NCBI GenBank assembly: GCA_963995505.1
Contig: OZ023186.1
Span: 6,448,001-6,512,000 of the forward strand
Source of the DNA: Hypericum androsaemum
Lineage: Eukaryota; Streptophyta; Magnoliopsida; Malpighiales; Hypericaceae
Direction: 5' to 3'
Length of the DNA stretch: 64,000 nt
The position numbers were made by a program, and so were the translations under genes. Under the pieces are notes generated by a model. That model ran no database searches. It saw nothing but the letters and a program-made list of their open reading frames with translations, and was not told where the DNA came from. Of this stretch, positions 45,643-55,341 are shown one piece after another; the stretch's first letter is position 1, and each line of letters starts with the position of its first letter.

Positions 45643-48600
45643 GGGGGAGAAGGGCATATATGCAAATGAATTAGGTGGAGACGAGAGAGGAGAATCAATG
45701 AAGAAGCTGAAGATATTACTTGATTGATTAGTCTACGGGGTGTGGGACCAGCCAAAAGTCAAAATTGGGAGCCCATGAATAAGAAGAAGGCAGCTGTAAT
45801 TTGAGACATTTATAATAATATTCCGAGTTTGACCAACAAATAGTTAAAATTGTACTCTCAATTTCATCAGGATGGTTCATTAGGATTTTTTTGGGTTGGA
45901 CGAGTCACATTTTTACCACTAAACTATACCCGCTACGATTCAAAAACATTGATTAAATGAGTAAATGAAGAAGGAGCTCAAAAGAGGATTCCTCACTTCT
46001 TTCGCTCATTCAAAATCGTGCATGAGACTTTCATCTTGCACAAACCAATTACCATAGGGAACATATTGTTGGTATGATAACTGGTACACCAGAGGTGCTC
46101 CTTCTGGTCCCCCCGGACCGCCCGGATCCCACGAGTAGGGCCAGGAGACTTATTGGTTCATCATGTTATTGCTCGGGGTTATATAGATGCTTTTTATGCA
46201 ATATCTTGATTCGGGCCCATACCCATGGGTTTCAATGTACCAGATCCGACCGATGAACGAAGAAAGGCATAAGAGAAAAACTGATACAAACTCTTTTTGT
46301 TTGAGGATCCACTAAAATAAAATAATGGGATGGATTGGATCCATATTTGAACTGCAATGTTTAACCATTGGGCACCGGAAGAAAGATTGGATCACAGGGA
46401 TCTTGACCGGGATTTTCAATAGCATCTTTTAAGCCATCAAGAAATTAAAAAGAAGTAAAAGTCAGGTAATCGAGCTTTTTCAGACATTTGTAATTCGTGG
46501 TCTAATACTAAAATGAAACATATATTGAAAAATATGAAGAAAAGCCTCCCCCTCGCCGTGTGTCCCGTTCGGTTGTTCAAGACTCATTTTAGGTTAGCAT
46601 GTATTGGGCTCGGGGTCGACCAAGACATTCATTTTGAAGCAATCTTTGACTGTAGTTGACCACCTTGATGAGATAGCTGACTCAGTCTAGCATCATCGCC
46701 TTATGAGTCGACGAATTTTAGTAGAGAAGTCATAATTTTTTACTCCGAAGTCGGATTGGGGGGATTCAAGTTGATGTGCAAGTGTTGAATCTCAAAATTT
46801 ACATCTCAGCCGGACTTTACCTCGTATGAGTTTAATTTTATCTCTTGTTTTGAGATTTATGTTTTTATTGAGATAATTGTTAGACTTGTTATTTATAGGT
46901 TTTTTTTAGAGATAATTGTTAGACTTGTTATTTATAGGTATTTTTTTAGAGATTATCTTTCTAGTTTCTCGTTTTTATCTAGTTGTTATTTAGATGCTTA
47001 TATAAAGGTCATAGGTTTTTCAATGTAAGACGGACATTCCCCAATACACCAACACGGCAGTGAATTGGGTCCGGAGTAAAGAATTTATTCAGAACCGTTT
47101 GGACTGAAGGACCGATAATGACATGTCACTGTTATGACACCGGCAAACTCAGTTATTGATAATGGCGTGCGTGCTACGATAATGACATGTCCAGTTAGCG
47201 ATAATGGCATGTTGGTGATCTCCTGCCGCGCGAGCTTTTTTTATTTTTGTCTCCGGATTTTAACTTTTTGCAAAAAAGTCCCCGCGTGTCCTTCAGTTCA
47301 AACGGTTCGGAATGGGCCCATTCCGGACCCAATTCCACCCCCACCCACACGGGTACAACTATCCAAATTTTTTTATCTTCACTTTTTCTCCCTTTCCCTT
47401 GGATCAAACGTCTAAGGATCTTTTTGACGTTCTATTGTTCTTCTAGCCATTATTCTTTTTTCTCCCCCTCTTCGCAATTGTTCTTGTGACGACCACTTCA
47501 GACCTGTTCTTAATTAATTTCACTATGTCCTACTAAAAAATATTATCAACAGTAAGCCAATAATTTACAACTGTTTAGCTTATGGTGTCTTCCAATTTGG
47601 AGTGTAAATGTGTAAAAAAGCCGTTTGAAATTACCGGTCGATCAGTCAACCAACTATGATCGCCCATCACGAAGCAATGGTAGACCAGTCAACCATCAGG
47701 AAGAAATGGTCGACCATCACGAAGCAATAGTCGACCGTGAGAGAAGCTCGACCAGTTTACCAAATAAATGGACCATTTGGAGGCGTCGACCATGTTTGAG
47801 GCATCGATTAGAGCGACCAGTTGAGCCCAGTCGCCTTCGAACCCACTTGGGCTTCAAACAAGAAAGCCCCTTAGGTCTGATTGCTTCATGCTTAAGACAT
47901 TTCAACTTATTGGTTTTTTTTCTTTTTCCGAGGGCTCAAAGCATTTCATTTTGACAAAAGGATGGAATTAAGCTTAAAAAATTATATTCACGTTACATAA
48001 GTATATTTTATTGTCACCACCAAAGTATATTTCATTCTCACCAATAAATACTCATATCAATTAGTGATGATGTTGTTTTAGCTTAATTAGGTTTTGCGTT
48101 CAAATTTTTGAAAATACAACAGTATTAAATACTTGTTATAAGAGTTTTATCAAAATAGTATAAACCAAAAATATATAAATTATACTGCCACTTGCCGGCT
48201 GCTCCAATTTAGTAATTGCTAAATTATCTTTGATACATTTATCCTTCAGTTTTATTGCAATTAGGTCCTTCGCATATCAAGTTAATCTTCACGTAATCAT
48301 TTTTATATCCCCCAATAATTAATTCATAAAATTTGTCACTGCAATTTTTTCCATTAATATGGAATTTACCTTTTAATTTAATACTTCAAAATATGTCTTA
48401 TTTCCACTATATACCTATATGCAAAATATATTTTTTACTGCAAATTTTTTTAAATAAAAATATTAATTAAAATACCCACAGTCAAAAGACATTTACCCGT
48501 AAATACAAATTCAAAGATGTCCAAAAATTTACGTTCCAAAAGAAAAATTAAAACACCCACATTCCGTATTTCATGGCTTACTACTCACCAAAACTTCATT

Positions 48601-49019
48601 CCAATAAGAGGTTATCGTACTTAAAAACATTATTCAGATTAATTCTTGCTTCCACCATCTCACTATTTAACAACATATTTTTTTTCTGGAAGGTACATCA
48701 TAGAAATTGGGTTGGTAAAAAATGTATCTAGCAAGTAAAATATTATGCTTCTCGTACAATCTAAAAGGGTCAAGGAAAGGATAACCAGATTCTTTCCAAG
48801 GCATTAAATGGTTGCCACATACTTCCACCGGACCTCCTTTCAACCACAAAAACCAGCTATCCACATACACTACTACCATTCTAAATTCTTCCCCGACTCG
48901 AACCTAGAATAGTCGGCACAACGAGTGTCCGGATATCGATCAGTATTAACCAAAAAAAACTTATTATATATCTTTATCACATAACTTATGAACAAAGCAT
49001 ACAGTAAAACTGAATTGAG
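45643..49019. other. intergenic spacer between divergent CBR1 and FHA genes
   Basis: No gene was supported. Visible items: a 30-bp repeat twice (46871-46900 and 46910-46939, AGATAATTGTTAGACTTG...) inside a stretch that could be a solo LTR (about 46793-47060, TGTTGAAT... with TATATAAAGG near 46998); a GC-richer block at 47220-47400; and scattered GTCGACCA-like motifs at 47640-47800. The rest is AT-rich. Confidence 0.5.
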
Positions 49020-50693
49020 ATGGACATAATAATGTTCAAGTCTCCACTTTCCCACATCAAGCTTCCTGCTGGCTGCTCATCAGCATCTCATCAGTTGCCA
49101 GGATTTGTACATTGCAAATCCACCATTGTTACTTGCAGCCCAAGTTCCATCAGCTGCCTCAGGAGTTGCAGGAGACATGGACTCGGTATTCGAGCTCGAT
49201 CGAAAAGGAACCGCGGCCATGGCGTTGCGCATGCTTCAGCAGCCGGAAGCACGGCCAGTGCTGGTGGTGTGCAGGATAGATGGCTCTTCGAACCAGTAGG
49301 TCTGTATATTTTGGTGTCTGTGTAGCAAAAATTGTTTGGTAGATAGCGGATAGCAGATAACAAACGAAAAATGATATGCTCCAATATGGTAAGTAATATT
49401 GTAGGTGCATTGCTAACTTTGGTTTGTCCGGGTAGCAAAAGACTTGGATATTCTTAAACAAGTTTTCGAGTGGAGAACTTGTGAAAAATGGAATGAAGAT
49501 TGACGGAAGAGACGTTTTGTGTGAAACTAATTGTGTTGAGTTAAGAATTAGTGATTGTGAAGTTAAGGCTATGTTTGGTTGGATTAGGATTTCATTTCAT
49601 TTGTGGAATTCATTTGCAAATCCCACTATTTAAGTTGTGTGAATTCAATATAACTAGAGCAAATGAATTAGGAATTCCAATAGACTAGATAAAATTTGCA
49701 GATAAATTCCAATGACAACTAAACAAGAAATAATTTTTACAAATGAATTAGGAATTTATTTAAGGTGATTTTGTAAATGAACTCCTACATGCAATTTTTT
49801 TTTATAGAATTCATTTATAAATGAAATCCGAATTCTTTTACAACCAAACATAGGGTCAGCTGCCAATGTATAGAATGTTTTAGGCACACAGACATATTTG
49901 TGCAACATAGTAACTGGGAATTGTGAGTACCAGTTTCATCAAAGCCTCTGTCCTGTTCCCTTGGATCATGATCTGTGTGTATGCAGGTGATGGAGACTCT
50001 AAGCACATAGGATATGAGGTCAAAATGCCAGACGCATTCGAAATCGTTTCGGTGAGTACGCCAAGCCTGCATATCAAGATGATGATGCATCCATCAGTAT
50101 TGTTCTTACCTCAAAACTGTTTGACTTGGTGTTTCAATGATGTTTAGAATGTGGTAACTGTTGGTCGCCTCCCAGAAAAAGCTGACATGGTGATTCCAGT
50201 AGCAACAGGTACTTGTTTGTTGAGCTTCCTTGTGCAAATTTGAGATATGGATATAAAGGCTGCATTTGGTTTTTGTGGGGGTTAATGAGTTGCTGCTACT
50301 TCCTGTTAAACACCAGTGTCTGCACTGCATGCACGCATACAGAAAAGGGGAGGAGATTTGTTGATCTGTGATTTGGACAGCACGAACGGGACGTTCATCG
50401 ACACGACAAGACTTAGACCTGGCGCCATCGTCTCCGTACCCCCCGGAAGTTGCATCACTTTTGGTACTTTGTCTACTTTCATTATCTGTGTCTATTGTTA
50501 CGAACTCGCAACATTTCAAAGGATCTTTGTATCGCTTGCTCATCTCGCTCTTTCGTATCAAGGGGATATCCATCTGGCAATGTTCCGAGTGACGAAAATC
50601 GAGGAAGCGGAAGCGGAAGCCGAGACCAAAACAGAGGACTCTGAATCCAAAGCAGATGCCGATAGCCCTTCTGAGGGCAGTGAAGCAAGTTAG
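49020..50693 (+). CDS. FHA-domain protein, probably plastid-targeted
   Basis: Five exons: 49020-49299, 49987-50051, 50148-50208, 50317-50463, 50563-50693; 227 aa. Residues 1 to about 80 are rich in Ser, Arg and Ala with few acids, like a plastid transit peptide. The junction GVQDRWLFEPVG/DGDSKHIGYEV is in frame only in the 49020 frame, which fixes exon 1. The FHA core: Gly121-Arg122 (VGR), Ser137 and His140 (SALHARI), Asn159 (STNGTFI), the residues that bind phosphothreonine peptides. The tail is acidic (EAEAEAE...). It resembles Arabidopsis At2g21530, a small FHA protein of unknown substrate. Binding partners are unknown. Intron 1 contains a MITE. The second in-frame ATG (49032) could also start the protein. 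Confidence 0.82.
49569..49853. mobile_element. MITE with CTATGTTTGGTTG terminal inverted repeats
   Basis: The left end CTATGTTTGGTTG (49569) is the inverted copy of the right end (to 49853), and subterminal parts (GGATTTCATTT, GAATTC) also pair. About 285 bp, AT-rich, no ORF. It lies in intron 1 of the FHA gene. No clear target duplication was seen, so the superfamily is open. Confidence 0.7.
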
Positions 50694-51321
50694 CGCCTGC
50701 AGCATGTTCGTTTGATGGAAAGCACGTTGTCTGCAGACTAACCCCACAGACGATCTGCAATTTTGGATCTGTTGCTTTCCCGAATAAAGAAAACACGAGG
50801 AAAATCGTTGAGTTGGCTCAAACCCACATGAAATTTTATGTAAAGATCTGAGTTTGAGCGCACTATCGAAGGAAATACGTATTCCTAGTGCACCCTTTTA
50901 GTCCTTTTTATCTGCTATTTATCTTTCGGGTGAACCATACAAGGCGAAGATCTGCAGACTGCAGTTTTCCGAATGATGGTGCCTCTTCCTGCAACCACAT
51001 TGCTTGCAGGAAGAGGCACCATCATTCGAAAACTACAAATCTTGGGCACTCTGCGTAATTCGCTCGGAACTACTGCGGATATGCATGCAACTAAGAAACT
51101 GTAGGTTCTCAGTCTCTCTCATGGTTATTATGAAAGAGATTTCTAAATTAGTTGCATTAGAAATTAAACAAGCAACTTTAAACATGCTTAGAACAACGGA
51201 ACATCGCAAATTTTTTTGGTAGACAAGGAACAAGAGATAAAATAGTGTCAGACTAGCCATAGTGAAGAGTCTAAATCGCTAATCACACCAATCAGTATTA
51301 AGAATCAACGTGGACTTTGTG
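50694..51321. other. 3'UTRs between convergent FHA and F-box genes
   Basis: Non-coding; contains the long foldback at 50963-51034. Both genes end into this region. Confidence 0.6.
50963..51034. repeat. 31-bp near-perfect foldback with 9-nt loop
   Basis: Arms 50963-50994 and 51004-51034 pair over 31 bp with one bulged base (C at about 50970); the loop is CCACATTGC. A weaker extension pairs AGAT (about 50949) with ATCT (about 51041). No known miRNA family was recognised. It could be a young small-RNA hairpin, a palindromic insertion scar or a MITE remnant. Confidence 0.85.
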
Positions 51322-52872
51322 CTATGCCCTCAGCTTGCCGCTCATTCCCCGTTTACTCTGACAGACACCATTTCTTTCTCTGTGTGCTGGGATCAGCTTA
51401 GCTGCAAGTGAACACTGATCGGCACGACCACCCTTGGTACCCATCTCGAGCTGCAGCTTCTGCCGCTGCATTCGGTTCTCCATTCGAATTGCTCTCAGAG
51501 CATGAGCCCTCCGTTCAATTTCCAATGCTTCTGAGAAGTCCAACATCCTAACAGTACCTCCCTCTCCTCCGCATATTATGCGGTCAGCACCAATGTCAAC
51601 TGAGAATAAGTTGGGGCTAAACCCATGCAACATCCTTTGTGGTGGCTTGAGGACACTATCGGCTGCACCCTTGGCCCGAGTTGTAACCTTTCTTAGACTT
51701 TGTTGACGTCTCCTTATCAATTTCCTAACATCTACCAAGGATAGTTTACCATCACTAGAAGCAGAAACAAGCCACGGGAACTCGAAGGCAAGTGAGTAAA
51801 CAGGGCCAGTGTGAGGACTCCAAGTTGCAACTTTAAAGTAATGAATCTTCGGTCCATGATTTACAATCTCAAACATGTGAATGACCCCATCTTCTCCACC
51901 AGTGAAAAGAAAGCTTCCAGTTCGGCATCGAGCCAAAGCATATGTATTACCAGCGTGGGCGTTGGAGATGACAGTCAGCAGATCCCCACTGGTAGCATTC
52001 CAAATGTAAACATCCGAACCCGATGTACTCACTATGGTAAACTCATGCGGAGCAAGGGCCCAAACCCAGTCACTGTGCCTGAAAATCTGCATGCATTTCA
52101 ACGAAGCACGATCCCAGACACGAACAGTCATATCCCATGAGCCACTATAGATCTTTGCACTATCCATGGCAAGAGACGTAATGGGCCCCTCATGTTCCCA
52201 AAGTCTAAACCCCATGCCGCCCTCCTCCAAAACCCCCAGATTAAACAAGTGCGGCACACCATCAACTGCTCGCCATCCTTGGATGAACCCGTCAGTACCA
52301 CCAGCAATCAACAGCTTGGTATCAGCAGCGATAGCTCGAACAGTGCATTTCAAGGGACGGGACGACGCAATCAAGTACCCACCTTCCACATTCCACATCC
52401 GCACAACCGAGTCATACCCGGAACTGAAAATGAGCTTGGCGGGAGCCAAAAGGCAAACCGTCCTAACCGCCTCAGTATGACCATACAAAGCCTCGACCCT
52501 ATACCGCCCCAAGAACGAACCACTCTGAAACTCCCTCTCCACAAACAACTCCTTCCAGGACCTGGCATCCAGACCCGGGGAGGGCTGGGGAGCCGCCGCC
52601 GCCACGGGGAGGCCCCATCTCTCACAGTAAGCTTCCTTCCAAACCCGATTCTCCGACGCGAGCCTATTCAGGACAGTCGACACACACGACACAACGCTCA
52701 ACTCCTTCGGGTCGAGGAACTCGAGTATCTCAGAGATCAAAGCAGGGGGCAGGTCAGTGATGAACCGACACCGGGAAATCTCAACATCAACAACCAACTG
52801 CTTGGAGAAGCAACAACCACCAAACCCTTCAAGAATCTCACTTTTCTTGCAACCCAAGGGATCAAATTCCAT
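51322..52872 (-). CDS. FBX2: F-box/WD40-repeat protein, FBX2-like
   Basis: Single open frame of 516 aa on the minus strand. The F-box is about residues 37-80 (ITDLPPALISEILEFLDPKELSVVSCVSTVLNRLA), followed by WKELFVERE and WD40 repeats from about 128 to 450 (for example GHTEAVRTV...VVRMWNV, GPITSLAMD...TVRVWD, TGPVYSLAF...LVDV). The C-terminus is basic. It resembles Arabidopsis At5g21040 (FBX2), a substrate-recognition subunit of SCF ubiquitin ligases reported to act in phosphate-starvation responses. Substrates are not known from sequence. The ATG at 52872 gives MEFDPLGCKKSEILEG; a (GA)n tract lies upstream in the leader. It is convergent with the FHA gene. Confidence 0.92.
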   Translation of the reverse strand: MEFDPLGCKKSEILEGFGGCCFSKQLVVDVEISRCRFITDLPPALISEILEFLDPKELSVVSCVSTVLNRLASENRVWKEAYCERWGLPVAAAAPQPSPGLDARSWKELFVEREFQSGSFLGRYRVEALYGHTEAVRTVCLLAPAKLIFSSGYDSVVRMWNVEGGYLIASSRPLKCTVRAIAADTKLLIAGGTDGFIQGWRAVDGVPHLFNLGVLEEGGMGFRLWEHEGPITSLAMDSAKIYSGSWDMTVRVWDRASLKCMQIFRHSDWVWALAPHEFTIVSTSGSDVYIWNATSGDLLTVISNAHAGNTYALARCRTGSFLFTGGEDGVIHMFEIVNHGPKIHYFKVATWSPHTGPVYSLAFEFPWLVSASSDGKLSLVDVRKLIRRRQQSLRKVTTRAKGAADSVLKPPQRMLHGFSPNLFSVDIGADRIICGGEGGTVRMLDFSEALEIERRAHALRAIRMENRMQRQKLQLEMGTKGGRADQCSLAAKLIPAHRERNGVCQSKRGMSGKLRA

Positions 52873-53026
52873 AGAACAATTAGGTAAACCCTAAAATGAC
52901 CAAAAGGGGGCCCCCCTTCTAATTTTGAATAAAATCCCCTGCAACAACCAACCAAACCACAAATTCAAGGTCAACCCAGAAATCCCAATGCTAAACAACA
53001 CACGAAAGCCAAAATCTTGCAGAAAA

Positions 53027-53028
<2 letters not shown>

Positions 53029-53063
<35 letters not shown>
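53029..53063. repeat. (GA)n microsatellite in the F-box gene leader
   Basis: About 17 AG/GA units. It lies about 160 nt upstream of the FBX2-like start codon, where plant leaders often carry CT runs on the coding strand. Confidence 0.9.
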
Positions 53064-53065
<2 letters not shown>

Positions 53066-53993
53066 CTCTACGTAGGATTTGTCGAAGAGTGTCCCAAACA
53101 AATAGCTATGGGGAGATAGAGGCAACGAGAACGATCCTCCTTACAAAACAAGGACTCTTTTTGGGGTGGGGGTTCGAATTAAAAAGCCCAAAAATAAGAG
53201 GATGCGGTTTTTGTATATTTATTTATTTTGGTAAAAATCTACTTGGTCCCGTTAATTTAGCCAAAATGCTTTTTTTACGGGTAATTTTTTATCCCAATAA
53301 TTATGTCAAAGTTTTAAACTTGCACTTCTTCAAATCATCATGCGGCCTTATGTCCTTTCGCATCACTATTTTGATATAAAAATGTTTAATCAATTGACAA
53401 AAGTTTATCTAATTAACAATCCACTATTTGAATAATTTTTTAGGGAAAAAAATACATGTATTATTAAACTAAAAATTGGAAATCAGAAAAATATTAAATA
53501 ATTTATATGAAAATATTAAGAGAGATGTAGTTTTTTTTCATATTTTTAGATTTATTTAAAAAAAAATCTTACACCTAATTTTTTATAATTTTATTAGAGG
53601 TATTATTCCCGAAAATATTATTCAAAGAATAAAATTACAATTAGAAAATTTTATATCACACAGTCCTACAATTTTAAACCTCAAAGTAGTAATGTAATTT
53701 TTTTTGGAAAAGTAGTAATGTAACTATGCAAGAGTCTATGAATTTTTACCTTTATTTTTTGGGAAAATTACTAGTAGCCCTTGGTCTATTCGGTGCTCAC
53801 CCCTTGTCTTTCGAAAATCGATTAAAAATTCTCCATAATTTGGCAAAAGTGTATTCTCAGGCCCCTCGCTGATGTCATCCGACGTCATCGATCAATTTTT
53901 TTTAGTAAATGACTTATATACCCTTGCAAAAAAAACTACATTCTTCAACCTCTGCCTCTAGATCTTTATGAACACCAACAATCAACAACATTA

Positions 53994-54104
53994 AACCCAG
54001 AAATCATCCGGGAGATCGTCAACGGGTACAACTACGTCGCGGGGGACACTGAGTTCCCCGACGTCGACCGACAAGTCGTGCATCTGGCAGTCCAATTTCT
54101 GTGA
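53994..54104 (+). pseudogene. CAF1/POP2-type deadenylase fragment captured by the MULE
   Basis: Thirty-six codons: NPEIIREIVNGYNYVAGDTE and on to FPDVDRQVV, then a stop at 54102-54104. This matches the first block of CCR4-associated factor 1 deadenylases (IREIV..YP.VAMDTEFPG), including the catalytic DxE pair (DTE). The rest of the nuclease domain is absent. It is a relic and no activity is expected. Confidence 0.65.
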
Positions 54105-54115
54105 GTTCAACTTTT

Positions 54116-54613
54116 GATTTCAGGGTTCAATTTCTGCGACCTCCCTATAGTAACCAACCGCCTCTTTGAACCTATTCTTGGAGCAACAGAGAGCCACCTC
54201 TTGGCCTTCCAGAGCGCCGACACCGGGGAAAGCATCCGGGAGAAGGCGACCTTGACGGCATCGTCGAAGGCCTAGAAGAACCCCGCCCCCAGCTCCCCGG
54301 CGGAGTCCACCCCAAAAGCAACCTCGTAGAGGTTGAGGAACGTGAACTCCTGGAGGACGAGCTGGAGGTCGAAGGCAGCGCCACGGTTGGCGAGGTCGGA
54401 GAGGGAGGGGAGGAGGGAGGAGGCGGCGCAGGCTTGAGCTGGGCCAACCAGAGATGACCGTCAGAGCTGAAGATACTATCGCAAGGACTCCAGGCACAGG
54501 GCGGCGGAGGAAAAGGAGGAGAGGAAGCGGTGGAGGAAGCGGCGGAGGAAGAGGAAGGTGAAGAGGATGGCTAGGGATACAGCGAGAAAGGTTGGGAGGT
54601 CCACCTCTGTCAT
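54116..54613 (-). pseudogene. cytochrome P450 (CYP86 clan, CYP94-like) fragments captured by the MULE
   Basis: On the minus strand an ATG at 54613 starts MTEVDLPTFLAVSLAILFTF and continues hydrophobic and Arg-rich to a stop near 54476, like a P450 membrane anchor. About 40 nt later the reading LLPSLSDLANRGAAFDLQLV, then EFTFLNLYEVAFGVD, a stop, AFDDAVKVAF and WKAKRWL matches the helix C-E region of CYP94/CYP86 enzymes. It then changes frame into FKEAVGYYREVAEI. The part between anchor and helix C is missing, as are the heme-binding Cys and the I helix. The family call is from motif memory (CYP94 or a near relative); the exact subfamily is uncertain. Confidence 0.72.
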
Positions 54614-54896
54614 CGTATTTTTTTGGTTTGGGAAAAAAGATGTGAGAAAAAATTTCTAGATTTGGGAGAGAAGATGTTGAAGATGGAGATGGAGATGGAG
54701 AGGAGAAGATGTTGACGACATTTTTTTTAAGGGTATTTTTGTCAATTTCATAACAAAAAATGAAAAAATATTTGCTGACATTAGCGAGGGGTCTAAAAGT
54801 ATAATTTTGTCAAACTATGGAAAGATTTTAATCAATTTTTAAAAGACAGTGAGTGAGCACCAAATAGACCAAACACCTGGGACTATTAGTAATTTT

Positions 54897-55321
54897 CATG
54901 GTTTTAAAAGATGCGGTCCGACCGGTTGGACCGCGAAACGGGCACAAGACCGGGTCGTTTTTAGGCTTTTACTAACCGGACCAAATTCGGTCAGACCGGC
55001 CGATTTTGAGGTCCATCCTGACCAGTCGAACTCGGTTAGTACAAAAATAGGCGAAATTGATTTTTTTTGGGTAGTTTTCGAGGAAAAAAATTGATTTGAC
55101 AAATTTATAAAGTAATAAATAAATAAAGTAGATTTATAGAGTGGAGAGATAAAAAATTAAGTCTACTTTTTTTTTATGGAAAATAAGTATATTTTAACCT
55201 ACATATATATATTATTTAAAATATTTAAAAATAAAAAATTTTGGTCCGACTAGTCCAACCGGTCGACCCGGAGGACGGGAGAAATCCCGGGTCGGCCTCC
55301 GGGTCGTTTTTTAAAACCATG
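54897..55321. mobile_element. hAT-like MITE nested in the right terminal repeat of the Pack-MULE
   Basis: Ends CATGGTTTTAAAA (54897) and its inverse TTTTAAAACCATG (to 55321). Eight bases before (54889-54896, GTAATTTT) match seven of eight after (55322-55329, GTAATTTC), as expected for a hAT 8-bp duplication. Removing it restores the MULE right end. Subterminal CCGACCGGTTGGAC-like parts also pair. About 425 bp, no ORF. Confidence 0.85.
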
Positions 55322-55341
55322 GTAATTTCCCCTTATTTTTT

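Larger units (their letters stand above)
53761..55332. mobile_element. Mutator-like Pack-MULE carrying two host-gene fragments
   Basis: The left end GGGAAAATTACTAGTAG (53761) pairs with the inverted right end GGGGAAATTAC/TAATAG (to 55332; interrupted by the nested MITE 54897-55321). The paired arms run about 150-170 bp (for example TTGGTCTATTCGGTGCTCAC against TTGGTCTATTTGGTGCTCAC). Nine bases before (53752-53760, TTATTTTTT) equal the nine after (55333-55341, TTATTTTTT): a perfect 9-bp duplication, the Mutator signature, although the site is low-complexity. No transposase ORF. The interior is GC-rich and holds a CAF1-like fragment (plus strand) and P450 fragments (minus strand). Confidence 0.85.

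Noticed and set aside
50106..50747. 213-codon minus-strand ORF across the FHA gene
   Set aside because: It crosses FHA exons and introns in antisense and has no domain.
52192..52887. 231-codon plus-strand ORF
   Set aside because: Antisense to the F-box/WD40 gene, with no recognisable domain; the minus-strand protein is clearly real.
54172..54447. Pro/Ser-rich 91-codon minus ORF as a real protein
   Set aside because: It is the wrong frame of the captured P450 fragment; the adjacent frame gives clear P450 motifs.
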